In this document: in pieces, positions 12,380 through 34,829 of the stretch
How positions within the stretch are numbered: the first letter of the stretch is position 1
Layout: the number at the start of each line of letters is the position of its first letter
Source: Centroberyx gerrardi
Lineage: Eukaryota; Chordata; Actinopteri; Beryciformes; Berycidae
Direction of reading: 5' to 3'
NCBI RefSeq assembly: GCF_048128805.1
Contig: NC_136020.1
Location: forward strand, 11,461,153-11,525,152
Length of the DNA stretch: 64,000 bases
Made by a program: the position numbers and the translations under genes
Notes under the pieces: model-generated
Databases searched by the model: none
What the model was told of the DNA's origin: nothing
Seen by the model: only the letters and a program-made list of their open reading frames with translations

Positions 12380-14652
12380 AAAACTGTATGATTACTTTTT
12401 ATTTACATATACAAAAGTACAGCTGCACAGTAAAAAGTGACAGAAATTATTCTTCCACAGTTGGGAGACGACAGAGAAAACCAAACTGCCTTTAAAAGAC
12501 CATCAATTCTTTTGACAGCTTACAAAAACAGAATTTATACCTACTTTTTAAGGCATAAAAGACAAGGAGGGATTTGTTTTCAGTCAACCAAACAGACGTA
12601 AACAGCTTTACCAAGGGCATGTATTTCAATATTTTAAAAATGACTACTAAGTGTAGTTTGGTAATATCGAATTTCCAAAGCAATCTCTATTTCATCTCTT
12701 AATACTCTTTGAACGTCATCTTGTTGGGTGGATAACAGCTATAGTCTATTCTTATGGTGCAAAACTCCAAATATATGAATCTCTAATACTACAGTGTTCA
12801 TTTCATAGCAGTGCTGTACAGCCGGCTTAACAAAGAAGACTAAATAATTACATAAATAATCCTCTCTCATACACATCGCACATCAATAAGTAGGCACTTA
12901 AGACAAACTAATTTGTGTTAGCTATGGACTATCACAGTCTACTTCAGCATCATTGCTCCATGGTGAGTGTAACATGACATGGTAATACTAGGTGAAGTTT
13001 TGGTTACAGCATAGGTACATTTACAGCGTGACTTTTCATAGCAGTTGACTCTTCCCTTTTCTTTATCATCTCAGCAGAGTAATCAAGTGATTGGATACAG
13101 AAATCTGTACAAACGATACCTTACTGAGATAACTATAAACAGCCTATATACACACACATTTAGAAAGACAGAAATCAAGAAGCAGATTGGAAATACTAAA
13201 AAAACTGAGGGGAGAAAAACAAACATTTAACCCCATCATAGGGTAAAGTACATCACAGAAAAGACTCAACTGGACTGAGCAGAACAGGACACACATATGA
13301 AGCCAAGTTTACCTTAAATATGTACAACAGAATAAAAACAGAAAGTAGAAATACTGCTGTATAAAAATAACCCTTTTAAAAATAATTGTACACAGGGAAA
13401 AGTCAGACTAAAACATACAAGGAGAACCCATTGAAAAAGGACTGCCATTCCATTCAATTCAGTCTATGAAAGCTGCTATATATTTTTATCTCCAGGTAAA
13501 ATAAACTAGCTGTTGGTTTATTGCACCAGGCAATAGAGTGTATACAAATAATTAGTGTGTATTTTAGTTCGACATATTATTGGCTGATTTAACAAAATCA
13601 TGTCATTATTACTTTGCTCATGCCAAAAATGTCTAAGCAAAGGAAGGCCAGGCAAAAAAAAAAAAAATGCAATTAATTTGGGTTATTCTGTTTAGTGTGA
13701 ACGCTGTGTTTGAGGTAAATCAAAGCAATTGGTGTGAGCGAAATAAGGAAGTGAAGCTTTTTGTTTTCATAACTTTCTCATGTACATCAAACATTTTTCT
13801 TTACTACTTCCTGGCCTCCGGTGTGTGTCACAAGCCATTTCTGGTTGCAGGCCACATCTCTTTTAACAACATAACACAAATATTAGTATTAATAGAGCAA
13901 AGGGGATAAGGCTAGTACCTCAGGTTAACTGTACACAAACACAAATAATTATCGGCTAAATGGTGGTGGGTCAAACCGTATTTGCAAGTAGTTTTAATGT
14001 TTATTTTAACCATGATTTATCACATGGGTGGGGTTTACTGCATTAGGACAATTCAAAATGTTCTGGCTCTCAGTGTATTGTCCTGTGAGGTAATCCCAAT
14101 CCAACTGACACCTAAGGAGGCTAAAACAAATCATTAAAAGCCCCTGCAAACACAACTAGACTGTGGTTCAAGAGTACATGCGGTTATTTAGTGATCCATC
14201 CTTGGCTGATGAGTAACCTTGTCCGACAGCCACAGACTACACCAGCTGTCTTAAAGGGATCAATGTTGTGGCAAGCAGAGCCGAGACGATTCCTGCTGCT
14301 GAACATGACAGATAGAGGGGTTGCAGAATAATGTCTATTGTTTCAAGCCATGAAGATTTTAGCTGCCTCATTTGTTTTGTCATCACGGAGTTGCCTATGA
14401 AACTTTATTGGACACATAAAACGTATAAAAAATATCTTTTTCATTAACTTATTTACAATGTGACATTTTTTCCTTTAGCCCTTCCCTTTTTCTAAAAAAA
14501 CCAAACAGAACTGACCGGCTTGGTTCCATCTTGACCACTGGGCATTGGGGAAGGGTGCACCTTCGTAAGTGTTTGAAAGTATCCAGCACTTTTTTCTAGC
14601 TTACAGTCTGTGTACCACAAAGCAACACCCAGAATGCAATGCAGCCACGGTC
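12380..14652 (-). other. smo: 3' UTR of smo
   Basis: About 2.3 kb without any plausible exon follows the smo TAA. It is AT-rich, unlike the GC-rich last coding exon. It ends at an AATAAA (12398-12403, minus) followed by a GT-rich element. I saw no gene in it on either strand. The short open frames are chance. Confidence 0.6.
12398..12403 (-). terminator. Poly(A) signal AATAAA of smo
   Basis: Minus-strand AATAAA is followed by a T/GT-rich stretch (cagtttttgtgtc on minus) 20-40 bases on. It is the last good signal before the intergenic region to cax1. Confidence 0.5.
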
Positions 14653-23636
<8,984 letters not shown>

Positions 23637-24370
23637 CTTGGGAGAGAGATTCAACTGTGCAACTTGGTGCCCAAAAAAAAACGATACTTTGTATTCTAGC
23701 GCTTCAAAATCCAGCTATCCAAGAAACCCAGAGAGGTTATCTTCCTTGGTTTCCAAATATGTTTCCAAACGCGACATGGTCAGGAGAAGCTGTAGGGCTT
23801 TTCAACGCTTTCACGCAGTCCTCCCAAACTTTTTTATTTTGCACTTCTCGTCCGACCCTTGATGGATCCTTCTGAATCCCTTCATTATCCACACTCCGGC
23901 TGCCCCAAACTGTCTTCGAATGAAACAAAAAGTGATAATCAACCTAAAGCCATGCAAAGTATTCCTTTGAAGCGTTTAAGCTGGGTATGAAAAAGAAATC
24001 AGGCCGAGAAAGTTACAGATTCGCCCTCCCCCCACCTCCAAAAAACTTGCCATGAAAAAGTCTGGATCTCTGTAATAGGATCTCTAGCTCAGTTGCACCA
24101 CCCCCTTCTCCATAGCCCCCTTTTTGCTTGCAGAAAAAAGATGATAAATGATCCTATATCTTTCTACGTGTCCAAAAAAGTTTTTCTGCTTCAGAGATCC
24201 CCGGTGGAGTTTCTGATGAAGGCTTTTGCAGTGTTTGTTGTGTTCCTGTGACTTGCAGTCCTGTGTCTGGTTGTTTTTTCTGTCTCTGGTATGCACATGG
24301 TGGGGGAGAGCCAGAGAAACAAAACCTCCCCTCCCATCCCCCTCTTCAAGTGGAAGAATGTGCCTTATAG

Positions 24371-24613
24371 CAGGGTTTCCCAAAGCTCCTCATATCAAGG
24401 ACCCCCAAATAGATCACACACCCCTGTGAGATAAGATTTGACCCCAGCTCAGAAGAACTTTGTTGTTGGATATGACGTTGTACTGACTCATATACCTGTC
24501 ATTCTCATAGCTTACATTCTTTCATTGTGTCAACTTGTAGGGAGTGAAATTAAAATATTTCTCATTTTGTTGTGGACCCCCAGTGGTGCCGGACCCTATT
24601 TGGGGAACCACTG
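24371..24613. mobile_element. hAT-like MITE between smo and tspan33
   Basis: The left end is cagggtttcccaaa and the right end is ttggggaaccactg, imperfect inverses of each other. CAGnGTTTCCCAAA ends are typical of hAT superfamily transposons. Only about 240 bases lie between them, with no transposase. The flanking 8 bases do not match well, so a target duplication is not certain. Confidence 0.65.
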
Positions 24614-25785
24614 CCTCACCAAAACAATATATAGCCAACAGCTCCCATTAACTCAGCTCTTATTTATTAATATCAATCAAACTCCAAATTATATCTCAAA
24701 ACAAGTTGTTTCTCCTGTGCATCACTGGGAAAACTGACTGCTGCTGCTCATTTACCATTCTGCCTTCACCATCTATTATGTGCTTTTCACCCCTGTTTGA
24801 ATACAACATACACATACTGTACATGTGAAGTGAGTGTAGCTGCCAGTAGCGTTCATAGGTGCAGTTTGGGAAGAACAGTTTGTCCCTATACTTAACAACA
24901 GAACACCCAGATGTAAACCTAAATTCAGTTTCACCCGCTTTTTATTAGCGGACCAGACCCACCTTTTTAGGCTGACATAAATCTTTATAATGAAGATACA
25001 TAGTATACACCATAGTTAAGTAGTATCAAACAGATGTAAGTTAAATGAGGATGGGGTTTCTAGGGGAAAAAAATCAGAAATTAAGTCTTTTCTGAAATGA
25101 TAAATGGCTTTTGATTATAACTGGTGGTCATAGCCACTTTCTGATTTGCAACTGCTTCACTGGGAATATCCCAAGCTTTAGCGATGATTCTGTAAGGCTA
25201 TGGTTTTACATGGAGTTTTAAAAACGTATTACATATTTATACAATAGCAGTGGTAGATGTTGGTGTATGTGTGTGTATGGAGGGTACAGTTAACTCAAAT
25301 ACTATGTTAAATCAGTTTCCTTTGGGACATTCATAATGGACATGGGCTTCCTCTCTCCTGGTTAAGGTGGCTTCAGGAATACTTAACAGAAGCATAACTG
25401 CCAACACAGGCAATAACACACATGGAACACAAAACAAACACAGTTACATTATTTGACGTTTATGTAAAGTTTATTTGAATGCTCTGCTCTATGTAAAGAT
25501 ACCAAATCAACAGAAGAAACATTTTTCAAACGCGTCAAATCCCCCTGGGGTGCTGTTGTTATCAAATTAATTGGATGGTGCACTTGAGGTATTTGTATGG
25601 CTGCAGATGCTTTTGTTTCTCCTCTGCTGTCTTGAATGTGCCACTGGGTTAACTCTGCTCCCTCCTCTGTGCGTCTGTCTGGGCCTCCTTAAAGCCCACA
25701 GCAACATGGCTGCCTGAGTGAGTCAGAGGCAAAACCAGGGACCACACACAGAGCAACGCAGCCCAGGCCAAATCTCTCTCTCTCT

Positions 25786-25787
<2 letters not shown>

Positions 25788-25842
<55 letters not shown>
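25788..25842. repeat. (CA)n microsatellite
   Basis: About 27 uninterrupted CA units follow a short (CT)n run. It lies between smo and tspan33. Confidence 0.97.
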
Positions 25843-25843
<1 letters not shown>

Positions 25844-26739
25844 AAAACACACTCGACAACAGGAGAAACTGCTCTACAGAACCATAAATTGTGCATAAAA
25901 CTGTCATTTTTCATTCACAACAGACAGTACGTTCAAATGCCTCGATTCAGTTTCACCCATTACATTATAAACAGCTAACATACCCAAAAAAAACCTCCAA
26001 AAAACCTGCTTTCACTTGTTTGTGGTATTACATTGGTGGATACATCTTGTATGTGCTGCAAAAATTACAGTATGGGAGTCCAAACAATTTAAACCAACTT
26101 ACACATGTCATACATGCACACACATACATACCTATTATGTACAGTACATACATATACACACTCACATATGGTATGTGAAAATAGAAAAATAGAAACATTT
26201 TGACACAGATGTTTTACTGGTTTCACACACCAAAGTGGTTTTCTAATTCTAAAAACTGGGTGTTTTCATCAAAGATCTGTAACAAAACAAACTACCATAT
26301 TTCGTAGCCATGTTATAGAGAGTCAAATCACCAGTGTAAACATTATTGTTACAGTTATTGTCAAACCAAACACCTTGAAATCATTAGGCTATGTAACAGG
26401 GATACAGGGCATTTTTGGGACCCAGAGGTAAATATTTATTTTAATGTGTAGACCTGTGAAAATACAAAAAACTAGATACCAAGTTGCGTACGTGCAATGC
26501 TCCAAAATCCAAAAGGCTTTCTTCATATTAAGGAATGTAGGTCTACCTTTTCTTTGAAATAGGTATTTCAGCTACAGTGAAAAATAATACATTTTAGAAT
26601 ATGAGAACAGTCACTGTAACGAAAAACCTTAACGCTGAATATAAATACAAATCATCTCTGAAATAAATTCCAGCAAATGTGTCACAAGTATTTCCCACAC
26701 CTGTTAGCAGCCATGAAGCGACATTATTGAGCATGCATA

Positions 26740-27367
26740 GGTCATTCTGCCTGATTATTTATTTTATTTCATTTTATTAAATCAAGTGATATCGGAAAGT
26801 TGCTTTCCCTTGTCAGTTGGTTAATGCCTTCTGTAATATTGATGCAGCTGAAGCAAGGGGCACAGACACTCATGAGTTCCCAGTCCCATTTAGCATCTGT
26901 GGTGAAGAAAGGAGCAGTAGAAAAACAAACTGACTTATTGTAGACATAGTGCGGTCCATATTTAAAGATCAGATAAGATCTTGAGCACCAAACCACCTCT
27001 TCACCAGGCTTGGGTCTGAGCAAGACAAGGATGAAAAAATAAGGCCTCTTGGTAAATGCAAGCCTGCTCTATGTCCAACAGAGGGGGATAGAGTCCTACA
27101 GGCAGAGCTGCTTCTCACTTTTCCACCTGTTTCCTCAGTGTGTGCACACTTCCACCTCCACGCATCGATTTAAACGAACATTATTGGTCTGTCCATGTGC
27201 TCTTAACACTAATCCTGGTATTTTAAATCCAGGTGGGACGGAGAGTGACTGCTCATGTCAGGAAGAGTGGTATAGAGGCAAGAACGACTCAACTCATCTA
27301 TCCACAGCTAGTGGTGACACCAGATTTCTGGTCCGGTCTGTCAGAATCTGGTTAGATCCGGTCTGGG
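26740..27367 (-). other. tspan33: 3' UTR of tspan33
   Basis: About 0.6 kb of non-coding sequence follows the TGA (27368-27370). Three minus-strand AATAAA signals stand in a row at 26758-26763, 26763-26768 and 26773-26778, so the message most likely ends near 26740. Confidence 0.55.
26758..26778 (-). terminator. Cluster of three AATAAA poly(A) signals of tspan33
   Basis: Three overlapping or adjacent AATAAA hexamers on the minus strand lie about 600 bases past the stop codon. Confidence 0.5.
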
Positions 27368-28763
27368 TCAGTTCCAGGGGTCGGAGCGGTGCAACTGGTT
27401 GTAGTTCTGGAGCTCGATCTGGTCTTTAATCTGGTTGATCAGAATCTGAGACAGGAGGATCCCAACCAGCTGCGGAAGAGGAAGCACAAGACAGAGGCGT
27501 CAGCAACAGCGGTTAGTCAAGACCACCTTAGTCCAAGTCAGTTCCAAGACCAGGTCAAGTCGAGTACGAGTCAACACCAGGACCAAAGCAGTTTGAGACC
27601 AAGAGACCAAGACCCAGAGCAAGTTAAATCCTATTCAAGACCAAGACCAAAATAGGCAATAAACTGTGTACAATTCTTTCCAAATGTAAAAATAATGCTT
27701 AAGGAGCTTCATAAGGATCAACAGATATGTGGATCTGTCTGCAGGAGCTTCAACATCCAACTAGCACAGGATTTTGACTAATCAGTGCAAAGAAGTTTGA
27801 GGACCATTACATACCAGACCAATATTTTTTGTAATACTGGGGAGAAAATTAATGAACGTGGACCAGGTGGAGAAAACTGATTTTTGAAAATCTTTGGATA
27901 GACAGAACAAGAAATCGAGTCAACATCCAATAGGGGCCAAGACCAAGACAAGTCCGAGTCAAAAGACAAGTCTGAGTCAAAATCATCACAAGACTGAGAC
28001 AAGTCTAAGACATCAGAAAAGTTGTCTTAATGTAATGATTGGTTTATGAACAACCTGGGGTAAAGCTGAATCAGGTACCTCCACTGTGTGCAGACTGAAG
28101 TCTGGGAGCTCCAGGACAAATAAACATGCTTTTGTTGGTGCTAAAGCAGCAGAACTTAGCTGTAATCCTTCTTCATTTGGTTTATTAGTGCATATGACTC
28201 TTATTTTTATTTTTTTTTTAACCTTTATTCAGGGGAGTTTCACTGAGAGCAATGCTCTCTTTTTCAGGAACGCCCTGATCACATTCACACCTGGAAGCTG
28301 ATCAGTACAACCACAGTCTGATCTGCTGGCCACTGAGCAGCTCCACTGGAGCGGTTGGGGTTAAGGGCCATGCTCAAGGGCACCTCAGTGGTGGTAATGA
28401 GGGAGGGGCAAGCGCTGCTTTTCACTTTCCCCACCCAGATTTATCCTGCCGGTCCGGGGGATTGAACCGACGACCTTCTGGTCACAAGCTCGCTTCTCTA
28501 ACCTTTAGGCCACCACTGCCCTTATAGGCGTGAACAGAAAGTGTGTGTTGGTGTGTATGTTGTCTGCTACATCCTACCTGTGGTATGGCCAGCCCCAAGG
28601 CAATGCCTCCCAATAGGAACAGGTTGCTGTGGATCCAGTTAACCAGCTTGTCTATGCAGCCATTGGTGTGGATGAAGGCTCCAGCTTTGAGGTATTCCTT
28701 TTCCTGCATGCTCCGCCCACACATGGTGTTGATAACTGCCTGCACAAGCACATAGACATGTAC

Positions 28764-28822
<59 letters not shown>

Positions 28823-31800
28823 TTCCTTTGAAAATACTGACGGTTGAGTATGAAGCCATCCAAACACACTCTAGTATGTTGTATGCAAGCTATCAGCAAA
28901 ACCAACATGTTTACTTTGGAAGTATCACTTCTACTTTCTGAAGAAGACAAAAAGGCTGGACCTCATCTTTGGATATGAGACAGCAGGAGAAGGGGACAGA
29001 GCAGCGCTCTCTGCTGGGGTTGTCGGGGGTGCAGTTGAAGTACATGTTGTGGGACCAGTCAGTGTAGGTCACACCACCACAGCAGTTGAACTAAGCACAC
29101 AAATAGGCATTTGGGGAGGAGCAAATTAGAAGATATGCTAGACATATGTAAATATAAAAACAGCTCTGGTATTTGTAAAATATGTACGACAGTATGACAT
29201 GAATCTTAGAATATCAGGATGTCAATTAAACAAACAAACACACACACAGAGTCTGTATTTGGAGAAAATCCATACCTCTTTCTGACCAAAGTCAATAAGG
29301 TTTTGTAGATCAATGTCATCTCTGTAATGGACAATGGCGTTGTTGATGATCTCACTCACTTTATCCCGTGCCTTGGCAGAATACAGAAAAGTCATTTCAG
29401 TATAAAAAGATACACAACATATACAATGTATAGACTGTATGTATAGACACAGTTGTCAAATCAGTGCAATCAGTGAGAAAGACACATCAACCTATTGGTA
29501 ATCTTTTGTGGTGATTTGGTGACAAATTAAAATAAAGCTGTCTTTGTTATTGCCCTATAATAACCCCAGAAATCCAATCCATTCTCAAGCTCTTCATGCC
29601 TTTAAACAAACAAAATCAAGTTAAGTCTAACAAATCTGTCTGTGAGCAAACACTCTGATTTGATTCAACAGACAGAACAGCAGAGGGCGCTCTTTGGCAA
29701 TCCTCTCATTTCTCCCTTCATACTTATTAAGCAAAAAGGGCCCAAAGCAAACCATTTATTAGTAGTTTCACCATTACATTAAACTGCTGGGAGAAAAAAA
29801 CCCTGTATAAAGCCCAGCCTATGTAAGTGTATTTCAGGATATGCAATTTGGACTATGATTTATAATGTAAAAATAACATTAAATTTTAGTGGTCAGTATG
29901 GCCTCTCAATTATTCAATGAGAATCAACTTTTTCAAGGGTATTTTCAATGGACATGTCTGTGTTCAGGCAATCAATCAATCAGAAGCAGCCTCACTTATC
30001 AAATCCAAAAATACTGCAGTCTTGATCAAAACACTGTTATTGAAGCCCATTAAAAAAGAGAATCTCACTGTTGTAGTAATATTGATACATTACCTTATCT
30101 GAGAAGATGAAGCCCAGGATACCAGCAGTCAGCTGGAGTATGAAGATCACCGTCAGACAGATACAGAACTGGGTGGAAAAAGAGAGATGGGTACACTTTC
30201 AAAAACACTGCAATGTTTAATCTGTTTAGTGTTAATGTTTCAGAGGATGAATTCTGCCTGTTAAGGAAAGGACCCTGTTGCGACTCAGTGAATGGATAAA
30301 TGAATAAATCAGTGAATGAATGAGACTTTAGAGAAACGTGCAGGAAAAGTAAGAAACCTAAGAGGGCTTGGACACGGACCTCCACTAGAGAGACAATGGA
30401 AAAAATAGACAACTAGAAAAATTGTTTGCAGACTGCTGACTGACCGTCTGCAGGAGGCAGATGTTTTCCCGCAGGGAGCCCACACAGCCACAGAAGGTGA
30501 GGAGGAACATGAGGACCCCCACGATCATCAGCAGCATGGCGGGGTCCACCGACAGACAGGCCAAGGCTGCCTCTGAAGTGAAGAGGGACAGAGAGGGTAA
30601 AGACTGGTGTGAACTGAGCCAGGCTGGCTTCTCTTTCAGGGACACAATTCATCCTCTGAAGCATTAACACAAAACATTTATGAAGGAGTTTTTTAAAGCC
30701 TCTCTGACTCTCTCATACTAAGTAGAGAGAGAATTTCAAATGCTACAAACAGTGCCTGCAAGTGGAATTACTTTACCCTTTTTGCATTTCTTACATTTCA
30801 TTTTCTGGACTAAAGCATGAACAATGCAGACCTTGGATGTTGTGTTACCGGTCTGCTAAAGGCATGTTGCTGACAACATGTTGCTGACAACACGTTGCTG
30901 AAAGCATGTTGCTGAAAGCTTCGGCCTATTGAAGGACGCTTTATGGAAGCACAAAGCCACAACACAAGGATGGTCGTGACACTCGATACTCCCAGCCTCT
31001 CACACCGAATGTGAGGAATGACTGTATCCCATCAATGGAGGATCATTTACCTGCATGCTTCGTCATGCGGGCGTACACGCCGATCGACACCATCACCAGG
31101 GCGATCAACTGAAGGAGGGAAGAAAAAGACAACTTTTTTATTTTCACTTTAAGCAGGTATTGTGTGTTTCAAAATATCACAGATGGGATAATGAGTGGAA
31201 AAACACTATGATGAGTTCTCCCACTTTAGGAAACCTTTATTTATTCTGTGTTCATACTTGTCTGGGGAGTGGCGGCTTTTCCCAGAACACTTCATCATGA
31301 TATGTAAGTTACAGCAATGTGAGGCAGGCATGCTTGGATATTTGCAGAAATGTGAGTCATAAAGAAGATAAAGATGCTAGCACCGATCAAATCAAAGCAA
31401 AAGTTTAAAATATACAGTCAAGATCAGAAAGAATCCACCTTGAACTTGTCAAACATGACCCAGTAGGAGTCAAACTGCTTACTGTGGCAGTGTTAGAAAA
31501 AGACCTTTTCACTCAGCACTCCTCTCCACTCAGGGAGATCCAAGCTCAGTCTCAATAGAATAATAGGGAGCCCTCAGCAATACTCTTCCCTCCCCAAATC
31601 AAATGGATCCAGTTACAACAGGCGCTGCTGCACCTTCTTGGGAGGGAACTGCTGCTGGAACAAACCAGACGAGACACCTGAAGCAAACAGTGTTTTTGTT
31701 TTTTTTGTTACATAATCGACAGAAAGATAGTGAAATGGGTGTAATCTGATTCTGTGGCTTTGTGGTCTACATGTCTGCAAGCGTTTTATTCTTGAAATGA

Positions 31801-33770
31801 GTAAACAGTCTAGTGAAGAGTTATGCTACAGCTAAAACTAACTCAGTTAAAGACATAGATTGTATAGATCCAGACTGATTCATTGGTAACGCTTCGGTTA
31901 CACAACTGATACTGACACTGATACTTGTTGGTTAATGAGTCATCGTTGCATCAACTCACCAGACGTGGTGAATCAACAAAATCATCAAAAAAAAATTCCA
32001 TGACATTTCTCAGGATTTTAGTCTAGATCACAAAAGCACCACAAAACATGTAGGAATCTTTGGTGTGTCTTTCTGACAAAACCCACTATAGCCAGAGGCA
32101 ACAAAAAAAATGACAACAATACATTCCACCTTGAATAGCTTCAAGTTTTTACACGGTCTTATCCTGTCTGTACAGGGCCAACAGGCACGCTCACAGACTG
32201 GACACACTGTGATGCACTCATACGGGTTAGTTTCAAAGATGGTGCCACTTGTTCCACTGTAGACGTTAATGTGAAAGTAAAGACAGAAGACTATGGGACA
32301 TGCAGACTTCATGAAGTGTCAGATATCACGCTGTGTGAACAAATGCAACACTTTTTTTTTTAACTGAGCATGTACTGCAGTGGGGAAAATAGAGCACAGC
32401 ACAAACCCCAAAACCTCACATCCTGCCCCTATTCTGTTTGTTTCCTCATTCCTGCCAGCCTCCAGTTTGTTTAAACTCAGCATTTTGTAGTTCTCAGTTT
32501 CTCTGTGTTATTTGCTTTGTGGTTTCTGCCGCCCCAGAAAGCATTACAACCCTCCAAGCATAACTCCATGGCAAAGTCTCCTCATACTGCACTAAACCCC
32601 AACAATGCAAAGCTCAATCTGCAAGAACAGGCCTGATCTAAAAAGGTTTTAAGTCAAAAATCCCCTTAGAGCAGATGAGGTTATGGTCCCCAAGCACCTG
32701 ACACAAAGCAAACCCAATGGTGTGAACTTTGCATAGTTTACAACCAGCAGCTACGCTTTGCAGTTACTTTTTAACATTTGTTTATAGTTGTTAACATCCT
32801 ATAGTGTTACGGGAGACACAGTATAGTAATAATCCACTGTAATAACCTGCAGTGTTCACCAAAGCTTGTTTGAGGAACAAAAGTAACATATTTCACTAAC
32901 TGTAAAATCTGCTGCACAGGCACCATGTTTCCCTTAGCCACAGAAAACTAAACTATCTGGAGTGGGGGCCCACTTCTCACACAACTCTGCGTGGCCCCAT
33001 CAGCATATGAATCAATGAAACTTTGTGTCCCTTGGCAACTGCATAGGCCATGAAAGGGACCGGTGAAAGTGGATTGGCATAAAGTACAGTGTATGGTGCC
33101 TAAAAAACTCAATGGAGTTTTGTCTACCGAGTCTACGGCTTTTATGCATTGTTATTGTAATGAGTGTGAACAAGACTGAGCCAAACAGCCTCTAAGCTCG
33201 GTAAAAAATAGACGCTCTGTGATGAAAAAATAACCATATATTCACAACTACAAATTCCTGTGTTGCAAACCAATGATAAAACTTGGCTATTGTCCAATGT
33301 GTGAGCAGCAAGCACCTGGAGTGTCAGGTCTGCATGCGGGCCAGGCGTTCACTTCCCTTCTCCTGCTTCCTTCTTCTTTGACACTGAACTTGTAGTAAAA
33401 CACCCGTCTAATTACAGCTAAATCAGACCATGCAGTAGTCCAGCTGGTACAGCAGACACAATTTAACACAAATAGGAAACACAGACTGCTGACTATAAAA
33501 GGTCACTGGACTCCTGGATTTCTTTTTATTCTCAACAGGTAGTTTAGGGTTGGTTACTGGCTGCCAAGACAAATAAATGATTAACCTGGCCACAGAATGG
33601 AAAATAAGGTTCCCACGCGTATGAGATCCGCTTTTCACTCATTCTTTTTATGGCTGAAGAATACTCACCCAAAATATCAAATTAAATATGAAGAGTAGGT
33701 ACTTGACAATTGGACTGACAAAGGTGAAGTCCTCGTCATGCTCAGCTACGGCTCTGCGTCTTCTTCCCAT
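27368..33770 (-). CDS. tspan33: Tetraspanin-33 (TspanC8 subgroup; 8 exons, 283 aa)
   Basis: Exons in coding order: 33770-33669, 31108-31051, 30572-30445, 30168-30094, 29371-29276, 29090-28962, 28739-28578, 27469-27368; 852 nt including TGA. The 283-residue length equals that of human TSPAN33. Four membrane helices lie near 23-45, 64-84, 95-118 and 232-258. The large extracellular loop (about 120-231) has CCG at 156-158 and eight cysteines (156, 157, 173, 183, 189, 190, 203, 224), the hallmark of TspanC8 proteins. These bind ADAM10 and steer its exit from the ER and its sheddase activity; TSPAN33 is also linked to erythroid cells and activated B cells. The start ATGGGAAGAAG lies in cgccatggg, a good Kozak context. 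The neighbour smo is also next to TSPAN33 in human, which supports orthology. Intron 7 holds a SINE and a (CA)n tract. Teleosts may have a and b copies; I cannot tell which this is. Confidence 0.96.
27515..28015. repeat. Degenerate 'accaagaccaag' simple repeats
   Basis: Two blocks (27515-27655 and 27925-28015) are made of variants of caagacca, gtccgagtcaa and gacaagtctgagtc. They form a decayed minisatellite in tspan33 intron 7. Short open frames across it are low-complexity artefacts. Confidence 0.6.
28201..28523 (-). mobile_element. tRNA-derived SINE in tspan33 intron 7
   Basis: On the minus strand the element begins with an A box (gtggtggcctaaaggttaga, near 28500-28518) and a B box (cggttcaatcccc, near 28458-28470). 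The body includes tgagcatggcccttaacccc, and the 3' end is ctgaataaaggtt followed by an A-rich tail at 28201-28225. This order is that of a full-length tRNA-type SINE with a poly(A)-like tail. It has the same orientation as the host gene. Confidence 0.85.
28764..28821. repeat. (CA)n microsatellite
   Basis: About 29 CA units lie 25 bases from the acceptor side of tspan33 exon 7 (minus strand: a GT run upstream of the exon). Confidence 0.97.
30863..30918. repeat. 14-bp tandem repeat, four copies
   Basis: Four head-to-tail copies of catgttgctgacaa, the last two ending in gaaag. It lies in tspan33 intron 2. Confidence 0.75.
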
Positions 33771-34082
33771 GGCGACGAGTAGGCTCTCCAAACCTGTTAC
33801 TCAAATTATCCAAATTTGTTTTGCGCACAAATGTGTAAGCTGCCTTTCAGAGCACTATCTAAAAAAGTTATCCATGCTAAAGCAAAACCGGAGAGACGTC
33901 AGCATGATGATCACATCAGGAGCGGGGGGTTTCCTTGTAATACTTGAGCCGACACGACAGCGATTGACTGCGCTTGGATTGAGTTGGCTGCCGCCCGAGC
34001 TGTCTGGAGGTGGGCGTGTAAACTCACTGGGTGTGTTACTATTGTCTCGTGTCTTACCATGTTCATATGACACCGCCTGGAG

Positions 34083-34386
34083 CACTGGCTCCCAAACACA
34101 ACCCCAGGGGTCCTTCAGGGGGGGGGGGGGGGGGGGGGTCGAGGGTGCCCAGCAACATTAGGAATCGTTTAATTTCACTGTTATTTTATTCACTAGAAAT
34201 TTACACAATGAGAGAATATGCAAGAATGCCTAAAGTGACCAGAGGTTTCATTCTTATCCCACCTGCAGTAGACAACCAAAATCTCAGATTTGAGTTGCCG
34301 GGACAAAACCTTTATCAAATGCTGGTCTGGTGGTCTAAAGCCTCATATTTGGGGGTCCTTTTCATGAAAAAGTTTGGAAAGCTCTG
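34083..34386. mobile_element. Probable hAT-like MITE containing a G21 run
   Basis: The left end cactggctcccaaac and the right end gtttggaaagctctg are rough inverses, and the inner text (aatttcactgttattt, agagaatatgcaagaatgcc) resembles the repeat at 22228-22500. A run of 21 G (34118-34138) sits near the left end. Confidence 0.4.
34118..34138. repeat. Homopolymer run of 21 G
   Basis: Twenty-one consecutive G residues. Such a run could form a G-quadruplex and is also prone to sequencing-length error. Confidence 0.9.
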
Positions 34387-34829
34387 TTTATGATTCCTAT
34401 GATTTAAGCGCATGCAATATGCAACAGGTTAGTTCTATTTCAAGTTGGCCTAGCCGCTTGCTACTTGCCCTCTCCTCCTAATGGTTTACTGAAATTTGCA
34501 TACATACAATCAACCAATCAGAATTTAAAAAATTTTAAATTGTGGTAATCAAGGATGAAAATTGTACATTTCTGTCCAGGCTCCTGGAAAATTATCTTTA
34601 TTCTCTAGAATATTAAGTAGCAGAGATGAGAAGCTCAGTCTTTATTTTAATTACAAATAAATCAAGAACAACCACAAAGCTGCAATCATGCTATCATTGG
34701 AGTGTGTGGTGAAGGGGCTAGGACGTTAGAGAAGCCTGATACAGTTAACCAAAAACATAATGTCTGAACAGAAAAGGTGTGACTATAAGGGTAAGTACTC
34801 AACACGCTTTCACTTCAACTTTCTTTCCA

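Larger units (their letters stand above)
23640..26740. other. smo leader and intergenic region to tspan33
   Basis: The smo leader and promoter should lie in about 23640-24100; I cannot fix the transcription start. The remainder holds the hAT-like MITE at 24371-24613 and a long (CA)n at 25788-25842. I found no other gene or RNA. Confidence 0.5.

Noticed and set aside
23637-23654. Six-codon N-terminal extension of smo
   Set aside because: The extension begins with TTG, not ATG; the ATG at 23634-23636 begins MSSQGRS and leads straight into a signal peptide.
25649-25914. Several open frames over the CA tract
   Set aside because: They encode only Cys-Val or His-Thr runs produced by the microsatellite. 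The same applies at 28482-28950, 35756-36062 and 38263-38798.
28458-28520. Second set of tRNA-like A and B boxes, minus strand
   Set aside because: For the same reason: it is the head of a SINE with an A-rich tail.
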